Positions 22,832-33,716 of a stretch of 64,000 nucleotides of DNA are shown in pieces. The notes under the pieces were generated by a model. It ran no database searches. It worked only from the letters and a program-made list of their open reading frames with translations, and was not told the DNA's origin. Numbering within the stretch: the first letter of the stretch is position 1; the number at the start of each line of letters is the position of its first letter. A program made the translations under genes and the position numbers. The stretch is from Jaminaea rosea (Eukaryota; Basidiomycota; Exobasidiomycetes; Microstromatales): NCBI RefSeq assembly GCF_003144245.1, contig NW_020289983.1, forward strand, positions 62,001 through 126,000, written 5' to 3'.

Positions 22832-24591
22832 ATGTTCGCAGCACCCAGCAGCCATAAGAGGCGGAGGGCGTCTGCGAGGGGAGACAAGTCAAGGAAGAGG
22901 ACGCCAGGTAGGGTGGTTCTGAATGTTGTGGAGCCTGCGCACAAAGGGAGCGAAGCGTTGCAGGCTGCGCAGCGTAGATTCGCGGACACCGTTGAGGCGC
23001 ATCCTTTCAATCATAGAGTGAGTAGCGGCGAGAAGGGTTGAACAAACATGCATAGACTGACCCTTTGCTACCATCACAGCTCAGCATCATCGTTCCTACC
23101 TCGAGCTCCTCCTCCTCCTCTCTCTCGACATCCATCTCAAGCATCGCCTCGACCTCGCAAGCAGTAATGGCCCGCATCTCACTACGCGTCTTCCTCTCGC
23201 CCGAGTTCGTCACGCAATACATCAAGGGAGCCAGCCTAGTGGCCTTGAGCACCGGCGATCTGGAAAGCGACGATGTCATCTGCCTGGATGGGCAAGGCCT
23301 CCTCATCCTCTCCCTCACCAAGCCCACCTACCAAACACTCGGCCTCACAGGCCGCCCCTCACGCTACGCCATAGGCGCGAGCGGTCGAACAGGGGATCGC
23401 AAATCTGGGCCTGTGGAGAGGTACATCGTCGAAGTACCTCTGTGCGATCCTAGCTTCGTGCCGGGAAAGCCCGGCTGGACGCGAGTCGCACAGTGTTTCG
23501 AGAGGTGGGAGAAGGAGAGAGGTGGTTGCTTCACCTTCTGCTTTGCGGCGGAGAGTGGGCGGAGGATAGAATTTCCACAGCATGTCAGGCCGGACAGAGA
23601 TGGAGAATTGCCCACTGAGATGGACACGAAAGAGCTGCAAGACGTCTGGGTGCCACAGCTGAGCGGCAATGAGGGAGAGCAAGGGCACGAGTGGCCACTG
23701 CTCCGCCTTGGCTGGCAGGGCGAAGAAGGAGGCGAGTCGCGACTCAGCTGGGACGACTGGGCCGAGTCTCTTTCAGAGCTAGCAGAGTGGAAGGCCCTCG
23801 TCGAGAGGGATGCTGAGTGGTCAGTGACGGCAGAGTGACGCGCAGCAAGGAGCTTCTCGGACTGACCTCTCCACGCCTTATGCCCGCACCGCAGCATCAA
23901 GACCTACCATCGTCCTTCCCACTTCGACAACAACGCCTACACAGTACCTAGCCCACGCTCTCCGGGGAGTATTACGAAAATCACGCTCACAGGCTTCTTG
24001 CATCCCAGCATATTACTTGCGATCGAGGCTGCAGTACGAGATCACGTAGACCTGAAGAAGGAAGGAGCGCCGTGGGCCATGCTATCTTGCGAGGGCTTCA
24101 CGGACAGCCCAGTGAGATGGAGGAGCCAAGATCCCGGACTCGGACTGGCACTAGGGCAGGGCAAGACTCCGGCGAGCCGGTCAGGTCAACGTGCTGGTCA
24201 AGGCAAGCAAGGGGAGGATGATCAGGACGAGATGGACGAGAAGAGTGACGACGACAGCTCAGGCTCAGCAACGGATGACTCGTCTGACGACGATGATGAT
24301 GACGACGACGACGACGACGACGACGACAATTTCTCGTCCGCCCCTTTGACGGGCAAAGCAGCGCGTCGTAAACGGTCCCGCCAAGTCAAACGCAAAGGAC
24401 ACCAGCGCAAAGGAGAAGCAGAACGATCTGCTTCGATCGCATCGGCCGCTGCGGCGGGTGGGCAAGGAGGGGCTTTCGGCTGGGGAGCGGTCGTGCTTGG
24501 CCGGCAGAGGGAGGCAAGCGGAGGGGACAGGGAGCAAGAAGGAGCGAGGTATATCTGGTGGGAAAACGTGGAGGGTGATACCAGAAATTGA
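22832..24591 (+). CDS. RPP40: RNase P/MRP protein subunit, Rpp40 family
   Basis: Protein subunit of nuclear RNase P/MRP, which processes the 5' end of pre-tRNA and pre-rRNA. Three exons, 22832-23017, 23080-23819 and 23895-24591, give 540 aa. Rpp40 signatures are GLLILSLTKPTYQTLGLTG (family pattern: a leader-like strand, then a KxTY motif and LGLxG), then RYIVEVPLCDPSF, the segment FHPS-type GFLHPSILLAIE, and MLSCEGFTDSPVRW, which matches the family GFxDSPVSW motif. The C-terminus ends YIWWENVEGDTRN. Inserted before that end is a long disordered acidic block with 14 Asp in a row (24288-24329) followed by a basic KRSRQVKRKGHQRK stretch. The second intron uses a less common GTCAGT donor; only that choice keeps the frame. 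Confidence 0.85.
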
Positions 24592-24614
24592 TTAAAGTGA
24601 CGCAGAGAGGGATT

Positions 24615-25720
24615 TCAGTATACAGTCGGTGCAGCGGAGTACAGGGCAGGCGACTTCTTGCGCAGCGTAGAAGTCGATGTCGTTGACGGCGTGGCTGCGA
24701 AAGAAGAGAAAGAAGGGCGAGTAGAATGCGCCGGACCCGACCAGATCAACGTGCCAGGGGAGGAGAAGGACGAGCCTGGAGACATGGTCGGCGTAGAGGC
24801 GGACCGTATCGACCCTGGTCGCAGGATGGTCGGATGGCGCCTCGGCGATACGAGCTGCTGGCAGTCAATGCGAAGCATCGGCTTCGGAAGAGCCGTCATC
24901 TCCAGCGTCACGCTCCTTGGTGCGTCAACAAACTTCACGGCTCGCTGCCCTGTGCCGTCGCCACTTTCCTTCTTCAACACGACGCTCTCAGCATCACGAC
25001 CTCCCATCCTCTGCAACCTCCTGCAAATCCTTCTTTCGCACTCCAGCAATGCTCCAGCCAGTAGCCCCACAGCGACCAGCAGGCCAGCATACACCCCCAT
25101 TAGCACCCAAAGCCTCTTGGAGCACTTCGCCGCCTCGACTGCGGATCCTGCGGGCCCGATGATGGCCTTGCAGCCTGAGATGAGCCGGTCGCGAGGGATA
25201 AAGAGGAGGAGAAGTTGGGTGATGCCGGTCATGAGGGCTACGGCCAGGGGACAGAAGGGAGTCAGCGAAAGGTGCAGGAGAAGAGAGCGTATCGGTGGGG
25301 ATGGGCAAACTCACCACCACCCCACGCTGCACCCAACACGACGCAGAAGAAGGCCAGGCCCAGCCTCGCCATCCGGCGACGTCGCTGGCATCGCGCGACG
25401 AGCAGGCCAAGACTAGCTATGCACCCTACCAGACTGCCTGACGCCGTCACGAGGGTCCATCCCGCTTGAACTGCAGTAGGAGTCGCAAGGCGCGGCTTGA
25501 GCATCGGGGTCTCTCGCACATCGTCGTCCGTGGCGGCCAATAGATTGAGGCGCACAAATGTAGCGGAGGGCCGTGCCCCAAGGAAGAGAGGAGGGATGGA
25601 CAGGGCGGCCGGAAGGAGAACGAGCGCGATGAAGACCGAGAGAGCGAGCGTGAGCGCGCTGATCAGAAGGGAAAGAAGGGCCAAGCGAGTGTGATGAGGA
25701 GGACGCGGTGAAGTGGACAT
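24615..25720 (-). CDS. Four-TM membrane protein, function unknown
   Basis: Two exons, 25315-25720 and 24615-25237, give 342 aa. Four hydrophobic segments are visible: near residues 11-40 (LALLSLLISALTLALSVFIA), 85-110 (AGWTLVTASGSLVGCIASLG), 120-150 (spanning the splice, LGLAFFCVVLGAAWGG then ALMTGITQLLLLFI) and 175-200 (LWVLMGVYAGLLVAVGLLAG). Short loops link them, with a Cys/Lys loop between TM3 and TM4. The soluble C-terminal ~130 residues are Ser/Thr/Pro-rich. The layout resembles small fungal plasma-membrane or cortex proteins with four TMs (SUR7- or MARVEL-like topology), but no signature motif is seen. Its stop lies only 23 bp from the RPP40 stop. Confidence 0.75.
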
Positions 25721-26209
25721 TATTGGCTGCAGGTGATGGTGGGTGAGGAGAGTAGCCAGCCCTCATCTCATGTATGCATTTTTTTATTGAGTTCTAGCGG
25801 CAAAGACTTTCATTGTCATCGTCTCGTGCTGCAGACAAGCTACCATAGACGCCAGATTTTCATCTCAGCGACGCCAATGGTGCTTCCCCTTTGTTCGAGG
25901 CGGTGACGACCTAGGCTGGGCGGTAACGCACCGCGCCACGCGAGCGGCAGAGGCGGAGAAGTGTCGCTCGACATGGGGAGGGCGGATTGGCCAGGCTTGG
26001 CCCCCGCATCTTGATGTTCTTCGATCGACATCGCTTTCCCAACGTTCCTTTGCTGCTTGAAGGCGGACGACTCGCACACGCAAGCCCGTCTCATTTCATG
26101 CTTGATGGGTGATAACATTGAAAACCAAATCAGATACCCACGCTGAACCACGCTTATAGACAGATGACAGAAGAAGACAAAGTCCACACGGCCAAAACGG
26201 CTCACACGC
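25721..26209. other. Spacer, four-TM gene promoter and oxidase 3' UTR
   Basis: A 489-bp same-strand spacer. A short T-tract near 25780 and a moderately AT-rich patch near 26100-26160 are the only features. No gene is supported. Confidence 0.4.
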
Positions 26210-27769
26210 TCACAACCTCGCCTGAGGGATAGTGAACGCTGGGCCCTTGCTCCAGTTGGGGTTCGCAGCCGCCGGGTCACCACCATGGCTCCTAGCAGAA
26301 TCGGCCGTCTGGATCTTTTCTCCCCTGGCTGCCCTTTCGGCGAGCTCCATGTGATGCTTGAATGAGAAGACCTTCTTCTGGTGCTCAGTCAGGGGCGCCA
26401 TTGAGGCGACTCCACCACGCACGCGAGAGGCGATCAGTCGGCCAATGTTGGGAAGGAACTTGAAGCCGTGTCCCGAGTCACCACCTGCGACTACTAGGTT
26501 CTCCACGTCAGGGTGCTCGTCGATGATCCAGTTCTCGTCGTGGGTGTCCGAGTACCAGCAGATGCGAGACGAGATCCTCGAGCGGTCGACATTGCTCAGG
26601 AAGGGGTAGAGGCGCAAGAGCTGTACCATCATCTGCTCAGCCTTGTCCTCTGGCACGTAGGTGACCGAGTTGGACTTGCCGTGCTTTGTAGGCTGGCGGG
26701 CGCCGTTGAACGAGGCCTCGGTGCCGTCCTTGAACGAGGGGAAGGGGCCATTCTCGGACCACTGCGGCTCGAAGCTCGGAGCAGGGTTGGCAAAGCCATC
26801 ATCACCATGGATGGCGGCTTTGAGGATGCCGTCGGGGTTGGGAGGGAAGACGTAGAATCCCGTGCCGAGATTGGTGATGATAGGCCCGTTGGCGAAGGCG
26901 GCGCACTCTTCGGGAGTGAGCTTGAGCATCAAGACGCACTGCGCCGAGTGGGAGGCAGGAGCGAGCTTGCCGGATACGGACGAGTTGGGCAAAAGCTTCT
27001 CGAGGAGGATGCGCGACCACGAGCCGGCAGCAATGATTGTGTTCTCAGCCATGAAGGTGCGGCCGTCTGCCGTCTTGACTCCCTTTGTCTTCTTGCCGTC
27101 CAGAATCAGCTCAGTGACAAGGGCGTTGCCTACCAGCTTGGCGCCTAGACGCTGCGCCTCGTTGAGCGCCGAGCGAGTGGCGGTGTTAGCCTCTGCCCAG
27201 CCTCCACGCGGGTTGAAGTAGCCCGTCTGACTGACGCCAAACTTTGTCAGGCCATGGCCGAGCTTCGTCTTGAGAGCGGGAGGGAAAGCGGTGAGGACAT
27301 CCTTGTCCTCCTTGATGGGGTATGCGACTGGGGGAAGGGGCGTGTCCTTGCGGGCGAGCTCGAGCATGGCATCCTCGCTGCGCGAGGCAAGGCGGACTCC
27401 ACGCTCAACGTGAGTGTGGAATCGCGGCGAATTGGCGTCGGCTCCCACGCCAGAGTGGTAAAGGCAACCATTCTCGTGGAAGTAGGGCGAGAAGATGGGG
27501 TCCTGGCGCCATTGGCTGATGGCCTCCTTTGCGAGGGAGAGAAAATTGAGGTCGCTGTAGTCTGCTCGCACGACCTTGTTGAGGTCATTGGAGGCCGCAT
27601 CAGAAGCGCAGTGCCCGTCAGCAGAGCGCTCGAGAACAGTGACGTTGGTGTAGCCGGCACGAGTGAGGGCCAGCGCCGTTGAGGCACCGTAGACGCCGCC
27701 TCCTACGATGAGGAAGGGAGCATCTCGGGGCAGCGTAGTGGAAGACGAAGCAGATGCGGAGGAAGACAT
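26210..27769 (-). CDS. FAD-dependent oxidoreductase of the DAO family (sarcosine / fructosyl-amine oxidase-like)
   Basis: A single-exon gene of 519 aa. The dinucleotide-binding motif FLIVGGGVYGASTALAL is near residues 19-35, followed by the acidic end of the Rossmann beta-2 strand (VTVLERS). The C-terminal motif LVVAGGDSGHGFKFLPNIG, near residue 440, is the conserved flavin-contact region of monomeric sarcosine oxidase, pipecolate/saccharopine oxidase and fungal fructosyl-amino-acid oxidases. The DAO fold covers essentially the whole protein. These enzymes oxidise a C-N bond and release H2O2, often in peroxisomes. The C-terminus IPQARL resembles a PTS1 (consensus SKL/ARL), so peroxisomal targeting is likely. 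The exact substrate is not readable from sequence. An 18-bp palindrome lies just upstream of the start. Confidence 0.88.
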   Translation of the reverse strand: MSSSASASSSTTLPRDAPFLIVGGGVYGASTALALTRAGYTNVTVLERSADGHCASDAASNDLNKVVRADYSDLNFLSLAKEAISQWRQDPIFSPYFHENGCLYHSGVGADANSPRFHTHVERGVRLASRSEDAMLELARKDTPLPPVAYPIKEDKDVLTAFPPALKTKLGHGLTKFGVSQTGYFNPRGGWAEANTATRSALNEAQRLGAKLVGNALVTELILDGKKTKGVKTADGRTFMAENTIIAAGSWSRILLEKLLPNSSVSGKLAPASHSAQCVLMLKLTPEECAAFANGPIITNLGTGFYVFPPNPDGILKAAIHGDDGFANPAPSFEPQWSENGPFPSFKDGTEASFNGARQPTKHGKSNSVTYVPEDKAEQMMVQLLRLYPFLSNVDRSRISSRICWYSDTHDENWIIDEHPDVENLVVAGGDSGHGFKFLPNIGRLIASRVRGGVASMAPLTEHQKKVFSFKHHMELAERAARGEKIQTADSARSHGGDPAAANPNWSKGPAFTIPQARL

Positions 27770-28624
27770 GGCGGCTGCGATGGCAACGACAGTGAAAGAG
27801 AAAGAAGAGAGGAAAGAGGAGACTAGACGTCTAGTCTTTAAGAAGAGGGAGCGTCAGCGCAGAGCAGCCGGGTACGGCTTTCTGGCGATGCTGACGAGCC
27901 GTTTAGGAGACCGATGATGAGCGGCTACTCTGACCTCCGAAGATAAGGAGCCCCCGCACGCACGAACCCACCGAACGTTATACGACCGAGGCGTGGGTAG
28001 AGCGTCGTCGGCAGGCTATAGAGCGTCAGCCGCGTATGGATACGACGGCAGCAGCGTGCAGCGGTACTCTTTCCCATCTTCGCCACGCTCACGTCGGGCG
28101 TCCCTGTCGCGTGCGAGACGCCGACGCCGATCAGAAGATGCGACGCCACTCCACGCAAAGCCACGAGCTGGGGCTAGTCCGCTGTGGGTGGGAGACCTGC
28201 AGCGCTCAGAGCCCTGGCTGGCCTTGGTGGCTCGTTGACGCTCTTGGCAAAGGCAGGATAATATTGCTTCTCTCGATGCACATGACCTTCGGCCCCACAA
28301 AGCAAGGCGTGCATCGCCACACACAAAAGACTGCCCCGCAATCGTCTGGATCGAATGCGGGGTCGCCACATGACGACTCTCTTATGACACTCTCTTTGAG
28401 GCAGGGAAGCTAGTTCGTCGGGCTCAGGGAGAGCGGACAATCCTGTCAGGCCGATCGTGCGCAGTTTAGCTCGAACCACCGGGTCACGCGTGGGTCTTGA
28501 GTTGAGTGAGAAGATTCATGCGATTCGTAATGAGACGTGAGGGTAGGTTGATCTAGAATACAAGAGTTATTGAGACAATGACGAGAAGCAAAGGATTGAC
28601 CGATTGCGAGGGAATGGAAGTAGC
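27770..28624. other. Spacer containing the oxidase promoter
   Basis: About 855 bp between the oxidase start and the amino-acid transporter stop, both on the minus strand. It contains the palindrome at 27820-27837. The remainder shows no gene-like frame. Confidence 0.45.
27820..27837. promoter_or_regulatory. 18-bp perfect palindrome with GACGTC core
   Basis: The sequence AGACTAGACGTCTAGTCT is its own reverse complement. Its centre is 59-60 bp upstream of the oxidase start codon, so it lies in the promoter or 5' UTR. The GACGTC core matches half of the CRE/ATF-type (TGACGTCA) bZIP site, but the flanking bases differ. A dimeric regulator site is inferred. Confidence 0.45.
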
Positions 28625-30153
28625 TTAGTTGCCAGAGTTGTCGGCGCACGAGAAGGCAGAGCCGACGGTGCCGTTTGCGTAGGACTGGATGATCGAGTCA
28701 ATAGTAGCGTAGACGCCGCCAACGGTGACGAAGAGGCCGCCGATGAACGTGAGCGCAGCTGCCCAGCAGTAGATGGTTCGGCGCAGGGGCCCGTTGCCGG
28801 GCCTGAGAGCGGCGAGGTAGCCCTTGAAGCCATCGTAGTCCTTGGACTTCTCGTAGATCATGAGGGCGCCAGGAAGGGTGAGGGTGAAAGTAGAGCCCAG
28901 CAGAGCACCCGAGAGAGAGATGAGGTCACCGAAGAAGGGCACGACGGTGGCGATGATGAAACCGACGACGAGGACAAGTCCCATCATGGCGAGCCAAGTG
29001 ATCCAGTGGACGGCAGTGTTTGACTGCAAGTGCTTGGTACCACGGAGGCAGCGGACAAAGGCGTACTTGGCCGAGAAGTGAGCCTGGAAGAAGGTCGAGA
29101 AGACGAGAGCGGGGAGGGCAATACCGTAGGCAATCTGGGCGATGAGAGTGCCGGCGGATCGGAGGGCGGGCGAGGCAATGTACTGGCCAACCTTGCCGTA
29201 GAGGATGCAGGGGATGATGATGTAGTTGGCGCAGACGGCGGCCTGGCAAGTGAGGAAAGCCTTCCTGTACTCGTGCTGGTGACGCATCTCGGCGTGGATG
29301 GAGAAGAATCCGGCGTGACCGGCGAGGGAGAAGACCTGAGTGGAGATGGCAGAGAGGGCGACGCTGAAGCCAGCGCTCTTGATGGCCTGGATGTCCTTGT
29401 TGATCGTCTCACCAGCGGGTGCGTCGGCGGGCTGGTCCTGAGCGAGGGCAGCGATGGCGACGATCCAAACGGCGATACCGATCGAGGCGCAGGCGGCGTA
29501 GCTCATGTACTGCATGAGCTTGAAAGTACGAGTGAACATGCCACCAATGACAGCAATGGCAGCGCCGATGCCGAGCCAGCCAAGAGTGCAGATGGCATGG
29601 CCGGTGATGATGTTCATGCCAATGGAGAAGGTGAGAATCGTACCACCGTATCCAATCGTGTAGTAGAGCCAGAGACCAAGTCCACCGAGCTCGAGACCCC
29701 ATCGACCGAGGAGGACACCAGCAGCGTCACCAGCCGAGTGAACATCCGGGTGGCGTTCACGGAATTTGCCGATGAAGAGACCGGTCCAAGTCGAGACAAC
29801 GCAGAGGAGGAGCAAGATGATCATGCCAGGGACGAAGCCGAGTGCGTCGAAGGTCTTGGGCAGACCGAGGACACCAAGACCGAATTGTACCTTGAAGAGC
29901 AAGCATGCTGCACCGAACCTGTACGAGGCGCGTCTGAATGTCAGCCTTTGCTCCCATGAGTGTGGGGTCCCGCGCCGCTAGTGACTCACCATGAGACACC
30001 ACGCATGTCAGGTCCATCTACGGTGTCGGTCGAGAAGACCTGGGAGACTTGGGTAGGCGCCCTCGAAACGACGGGCGCCAGCTCCTCGTCGGTGACCATG
30101 TGATCGCCCTTGACCTGCATATCCTTCTCAGAGGGGGCGTCGGAGTGGGACAT
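28625..30153 (-). CDS. Amino-acid transporter, AAAP/AVT family
   Basis: Eleven-TM carrier of the amino acid/auxin permease family (Aa_trans), like yeast vacuolar AVT proteins. Two exons, 29990-30153 and 28625-29918, give 485 aa. The N-terminal ~55 residues are hydrophilic. The first TM is ACLLFKVQFGLGVLGLP, the usual start of Aa_trans. Further landmarks are GMIILLLLCVVSTWTGLFIG, LYYTIGYGGTILTFSIGMN, VFSLAGHAGFFSIHAEM (the helix carrying the family's conserved F-x-x-H-x-x-F type motif), GTLIAQIAYGIALPALVFST and the closing GGLFVTVGGVYATI. The acceptor chosen at 29918/29919 avoids an in-frame stop that the nearest upstream AG would create. Vacuole or plasma membrane cannot be told apart. Confidence 0.9.
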
Positions 30154-31106
30154 TTGCATAAGTGGGGGTTGGATGGATGTAGTTGTTGTTCTTGAAAAGG
30201 AGTGGTGGTAGTGAAGGCCTTGAGGGCTGTTCGATGGTCTCTGAAGAGATGAGGGATGATCCTAAGGCCCCGTCTTGAATTGCTCTCCTTATATCTTTTG
30301 GAATGCGGCTTGTCTCGACTGACTGTCGTATGACGAGGCGTTCCTGGGCGGATCTCCCCTTATCGGCTCCCCACACTGCAAGAGCCAAGAGGCCAGCCCA
30401 GCGATTGCTCACATTTGACTTCCGCCCACGCCCGAACAGGCGAAGCCGACGAGGAAAGCGAAGAAGCCGACGTCCAACATGCGTCCTTGTCCCTCGACGG
30501 CTTGTCACTTTGTCGCGCTGCCCGCCATGGCGGGGTACAGCACGATGCAGCCACTTTGCAGTAGTGTCAATCGCTCTCCATGCTCTCCTTTGATGCTGTT
30601 ATCTCCACCTTGTAGCAATGCTACCTGGCCGATGTTCAGATCATGGTAGTCCCGTGGCTTGCTCCAAGCCAGCCCCGAAGGGACGAGCGAGCGGCGCGGG
30701 CTTAGTGAGTGTGGGAGGGGCGACGCACAGCGACAGGTGACCCATGCGTAAGTGAGCTTGCCGCGCGCCTCGCGCTTCGCGCCTTGGCTGGCTTCTGTCT
30801 GTCCGTCTCTACACCGCCTGACCGCCGTTTCCCTGGCGCCGACGACTCCACGTACCGGCTGCTCCTGCCTTTCGGTGATCGGTGTGGACCATCGAACTCG
30901 AATCCCTATCCTTCTCACTTACTCATATCGCTTCCTCTCACCTCCCGAAACGAGAAACAACTTGATAAGGAGGCGCACCAAACCAGCCACCGGCCGAGAT
31001 AGCATATCGTTGAGCCCAGAACATCTGTCGCCCCTCTTAGCTTCCGCTTCCTTGCTCCCGCTTCCTCGCTCCGACCATCAACTGCTTTCCACCTCGTACG
31101 ACGACC
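30154..31106. other. Divergent upstream region between transporter and aldolase genes
   Basis: About 950 bp holding both promoters. The only distinct element is the TATA-like site reported at 30288-30293. No coding frame is convincing on either strand. Confidence 0.45.
30288..30293 (-). promoter_or_regulatory. TATA-like box of the amino-acid transporter gene
   Basis: Minus strand reads GATATAAGG. It lies 135-140 bp upstream of the start codon at 30153, a normal distance for a fungal TATA box with a short leader. It is inferred from sequence only. Confidence 0.4.
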
Positions 31107-32211
31107 ATGGCCCGATCAGCAAACCCTCGTCCCGTGACAGGTGGCATGTATGTGCCTGTCATCACACCCTTCGACGACAATGAGGAGATCGACTTTCAGA
31201 AGTTCGAGGCCCACGTCCGCAAGGTCGCCGATGCCGGTTGCGGTATCGTGGTCATGGGAACCAATGGAGAAGGTGAGAAACGGCGTGGGAATGCAATACC
31301 ATCGTGGCGCTATCTCCTGACGCCACCCAACTCACGCCTGTCAACCGCACAGCCATCCACCTTAGTGACTCTGAGCGCAAGGCTCTCGTCGAGAGCGCTC
31401 GCAAGGCAGCAGGTGACAAGCCCCTCATCGCTGGCACTGGTACCGGGTCCATGAAGGAGACGATCCGTCACTCCAAGGAGGCTGCAGCTGCGGGCGCCGA
31501 CATGGTTATCGTCATCACGCCGGGCTACTTCGGTGGGGCCATTGCCAAGGACAGGCAGGCTCTCAAGGACTTCTTCCATGGCGTGGCTGACGCTTCGCCC
31601 GTTCCCGTCATGGTGTGTGCCACGCGCAAAGAGTCCCACTTTTCCATCAGCCGCTGATCAATCCCTACACCCTGATACACTCACACCCGCAGATCTACAA
31701 CTTCCCTGCTTGCGCCTCCGGCATCGATCTCGACTCGGACCTCCTCATCGATATTGCATCGCACCCCAACGTTATGGGCGCCAAGCTTACCTGCTCCATG
31801 ATCGGCAAGGGCGCACGCCTCGTCGAGGCCATGTCCGCAAAGCGCCCGGGCTTCATCGTCTTCGGCGGCTTCTGCGACATCCTCTTGCCCGCCATGATGT
31901 CAGGCATGCACGGCTGTATTGCCGGCACTGCCAACTTCGCACCGCGCACCTGCGTCCGCCTCTACGAGACGATCAAGGCTGCGCAGGACTCGCGATCGTG
32001 GGACAAGCTCGAGGAGGCTCAGAAGTTGCAGGGCGTCGTCTCGAGGGGGGACTGGGCGGGAGCCAAGGGTGGGATTCACGGTATGAAGGCGTTCCTGAAC
32101 TTGGGACCTGCCCGTCGACCACTGCCTCGTGCGAGCAAGGAGCAGGTCGCTAAGCTTACGGAGGAGCTCAAGGAGATTATGGACATGGAGAAGTCCCTGG
32201 GCGGCGCGTGA
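31107..32211 (+). CDS. DHDPS/NAL-family aldolase (2-keto-3-deoxy sugar acid aldolase-like)
   Basis: Class I aldolase of the dihydrodipicolinate synthase family. Fungi lack the diaminopimelate pathway, so members usually act as L-threo-3-deoxy-hexulosonate aldolase (galacturonate breakdown) or 4-hydroxy-2-oxoglutarate aldolase. Three exons, 31107-31272, 31353-31612 and 31693-32211, give 314 aa. GMYVPVITPFDDNEEID opens the TIM barrel, MGTNGE is the substrate loop, and IYNFP near residue 143 carries the Tyr of the family YNxP motif. The Schiff-base lysine is K173 in NVMGAKLTCSM. FGGFCDILLPAMMSGMHGCI and ASKEQVAKLTEELKEI are C-terminal. Mitochondrial targeting is not evident from MARSANPRPVTGGM. 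The pathway assignment is inference. Confidence 0.9.
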
Positions 32212-33716
32212 GCCCGTGGTAGCACAGAAAAGTAGCAATTTCCCGACATATCCTTTGCATCGTGTGACCCGCCTGATAGTAGCTCAGCAGCACAACTCCG
32301 GAGTCTATCGATGGAATGGTGGACAGCGATGATGATCTTAGACGTGAAGGGGCGACTCCAGCCCACGGCTGTTCCATTCGAGCGTGGCGTGACCGAGTCC
32401 AGTACCACGGCGTGCTGGGATTGAGGTCGGTACACCACGTGGCGGACTCCCGGCCTTGTTCCCGCCGCCCGAGGTCCTTCTTTGTCCCGCCTTGCTTCCT
32501 CGCCCACCCCTTCTACCACGATAGCAAAGGGCCCAGAATAAGCAGACATCATGACTCCGCACGCCACTTGAACTCCGCCTGCCGTATTGCCGTGTTTCTA
32601 GATCCTCCATTTAGCCTAGGCATCCGAAAAAGCTCAGTCGCTATTGTCGGGCGCGCCTGGAGCCCCGCCACGAAGGATAGCGACTTGCTCTTCCATCGTT
32701 ACGGGTGGCTGTGCCGTCGTCTGAGGTGCGTCGCCCCGTGGGCAGGAGATGATTGATGGTGCCAAGCTCGGTCTCGCAGAGTCTGTGGCTGACTCGTTGG
32801 CCAACAACTTCGGGTGTCGAGAAGAGATCTGAGATGCTCAACCTGGGGTGCATGCATGCTTTGAGCCCGCCCTGGTGTTGGCGAATGAGCCGTGGCACTG
32901 AGGAGCCGCTGCCTGTCCCTACTTCATCGAGTCACAGCAGAGAAGAAGCGAGCGGCCTTGACGCCATGCTATCTGCGAGACCGACAGAGAAGCAACATGC
33001 TGAGTGCGGTGACCTTCTCCGGCTTCCCCGTCGACGTCGTCGACGCGACAAGGAGCGGGACTTGTACATTCAGAACGCGGAAGGAACTTCCCCTTCACAC
33101 CCTGCTGGCATGGAGGGACGAGATACTTGCAGCCGCAATGCTTGCTCATCATCACAAGATCTCGTCATGCCGTCACGCCACGCCACGCCACGCCACATCG
33201 ACTGCTCGGAGCCGCGCAACGACAGCGAGCGCTACCTGTCGCCGCCGGTAGTCCGCGAGCTTGGCGATGGCGAGCAGCGCTGCAATGGTGCCGCCTGAGC
33301 CGCTTTGTAAGGGCTCAGCCTGGCCAAAAGTGAAGTGGCTATGCATTCGACGGCCAAGATTCGGTATGCCCGGCTAGGGTCATCACAATCGTTGTGCCTG
33401 AGCGTGGGGAAGGGAAGGTAAATGGCGAGGCAGGGGGCTTGACGCGTGAAGCCTCGTGCATCCGAGGCGTTGCGCAGTCTGGCAGTCACATCCTACGCGT
33501 CTTCGCAGCCATCTCTCCTCATCGCCCGATCCATATTGCCTTTTTCGCGCATACCCCCACACCTTCACACCGAGAGAGCACCGCCACCGTAGGCTTACGG
33601 GCGAAAATGACGGTGATGGGGGCGGGCTCATGACGGATACATAAGGCAGGCATCGACCCGAGATTTTCATCCTTTTTGTTCCCATCAAAACATCCTCAAC
33701 CACTCTCACTCTCAAC
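32212..33716. other. Long intergenic region (1.5 kb) upstream of the secreted protein gene
   Basis: No family-like coding frame is seen in 1.5 kb. It includes four tandem CGCCA units at 33176-33195. The long spacer is shared in style with the upstream regions of the GT2 and GH16 genes and suggests a large regulatory region. An unannotated non-coding RNA cannot be excluded. Confidence 0.4.
33176..33195. repeat. Short tandem repeat, CGCCA x4
   Basis: Four perfect 5-bp units, flanked by imperfect units on the left. It is a simple microsatellite in the intergenic region, with no coding role. Confidence 0.7.

Noticed and set aside
29030-29959. 309-codon plus-strand open frame opposite the amino-acid transporter
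   Set aside because: It is exactly antisense to conserved transporter exons, has an acidic Gly/Glu/Asp-rich composition expected from reversed hydrophobic codons, and shows no domain.
30880-30920. Possible tRNA B-box-like word (CGAACTCGAATCC)
   Set aside because: No acceptor or anticodon stem pairs around it, and no A box at the correct spacing.
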